Source: Ketobacter alkanivorans (lineage in GTDB: Bacteria; Pseudomonadota; Gammaproteobacteria; Pseudomonadales; Ketobacteraceae). From it: a stretch of DNA of 64,000 nucleotides. Under the pieces are notes generated by a model. That model ran no database searches. It saw nothing but the letters and a program-made list of their open reading frames with translations, and was not told where the DNA came from. Position 1 is the stretch's first letter, and the number at the start of each line of letters is the position of its first letter. Position numbers and translations under genes: made by a program. The stretch is from the NCBI RefSeq assembly GCF_002863865.1, contig NZ_CP022684.1, forward strand, positions 3,067,501 to 3,131,500, written 5' to 3'. Positions 63,513-64,000 of this stretch are shown piece after piece.

Positions 63513-64000
63513 ATGAAAAAGCGAATGAATGTACAGAAAGAAATTGAACGCCTTGATCCAAAAGCCGATTGCGAGCGTATTGTATTTCTTACCTCCTATT
63601 TGGAGTTTCCCTGGGATATGACGCGTGCGTTGGAATTGGCGTTGTTCCGAACGTTTGCCGTGCCCTCTATTGCTGTGCTGCTGGACAAGACCGGAGAATT
63701 TTCCAACGACACCCTGCGTCGTTACGATGATACGTCCATTATCATCAATGAGATCATGATCAACGGTTACGATTCTGAGCGTGGTCAGGCCTTCATCAAA
63801 CGCATGAACCGTATGCATGGGCAATACGACATCAGTAACGATGACTTCCTGTATACATTGTCTACTTTTGTGTTTGAGCCGATTCGCTGGATGGCGCGTT
63901 TCGGTTGGCGTGATCTGTATCCCAATGAACGCCTGGCGCTGTTCTATTTTTGGCGGCAAGTGGGCGAGCGCATGCGCATTCAGAACATCCCGGAAACCTA
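63513..64000 (+). CDS. MpaB-family oxygenase (DUF2236), 3' end cut by window edge
   Basis: The first 162 residues, ATG at 63513 preceded by TAGGGGG. FLTSYLEFPWDMTRALELAL and FRTFAVPSIAVLLDKTGEFS, then RYDDTSIIINEIMINGYDSE and FVFEPIRWMARFGWRDL, are typical of the oxygenase MpaB/latex-clearing-protein-like DUF2236 family (haem-dependent in characterised members). No signal peptide. The His-containing motif usually used for haem lies beyond or near the cut, so it cannot be checked. Confidence 0.8.
   Translation, partial: MKKRMNVQKEIERLDPKADCERIVFLTSYLEFPWDMTRALELALFRTFAVPSIAVLLDKTGEFSNDTLRRYDDTSIIINEIMINGYDSERGQAFIKRMNRMHGQYDISNDDFLYTLSTFVFEPIRWMARFGWRDLYPNERLALFYFWRQVGERMRIQNIPET

Noticed and set aside
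1..64000. CRISPR arrays, rRNA and tRNA genes
   Set aside because: No regularly spaced repeats or tRNA-like cloverleaf/T-loop sequences were noticed in the intergenic regions; a covariance search was not possible.

Overview
The window looks like a chromosomal segment of a gammaproteobacterium, about 50-55% GC by eye. The gene content points to a marine, lipid- or hydrocarbon-using member of the Pseudomonadales/Oceanospirillales (Ketobacter- or Alcanivorax-like). That placement is inference from the mix of short-chain dehydrogenases, GMC and MpaB-type oxidoreductases, AraC regulators, serA beside D-2-hydroxyglutarate dehydrogenase, and tkt-epd-pgk-fba. No rRNA, tRNA or CRISPR array was seen.

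Layout. 1-6.7 kb: a truncated autotransporter, a UGT-like glycosyltransferase, recQ and a TonB-dependent receptor. 6.8-13 kb: a central carbon operon (tkt, epd, a lipoprotein gene, pgk, fba) ending in a clear terminator. 13-18 kb: an alpha/beta hydrolase, a solo integron integrase with a LexA box, and a TetR-controlled SDR unit with two tandem operators. 18-25 kb: housekeeping and small-enzyme genes, including a second LpxC-type deacetylase, a TrmH-type methylase, a GreA-like protein and a MATCAP-like metallopeptidase. 25-29.6 kb: chrA, a LysR regulator, and a nitric-oxide operon (small membrane protein, HPP protein, flavohaemoglobin) behind an NsrR-like site.

29.6-36 kb is an AT-rich accessory island. 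It carries a two-gene SIR2-HerA antiphage module bracketed by an inverted 27-base repeat, then a DUF922 protein, an AlkX/YcaQ-type DNA glycosylase and a possible nuclease. 36-39.5 kb: a LysR-controlled cyclase, nitroreductase and EamA exporter set. 39.7-47.5 kb is a zinc-homeostasis region: zrgA, zur, a DUF3299 lipoprotein, an ABC pair, two CobW-type GTPases, DUF1826 and MerC. Three palindromes sharing ATGATAT-N3-ATATCAT are proposed as its Zur sites.

47.5-50.6 kb: an IS256-family remnant, then a bacterial lipoxygenase with all five iron ligands, followed by a small Tat-signal protein that may carry it out of the cytoplasm. 50.7-54.6 kb: serA divergent from a D-2-hydroxyglutarate dehydrogenase, then Dabb and FAH enzymes. 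54.7-64 kb: an RDD protein, a GMC oxidase/CrtC-like/AraC group, a YgjP metallopeptidase, an amt operon with a sigma-54 promoter, an SGNH hydrolase, and the start of an MpaB-family oxygenase cut by the window edge.

The best candidates for something new are the lipoxygenase plus Tat partner pair, the bracketed SIR2-HerA module, and the Zur-box-marked zinc cluster.
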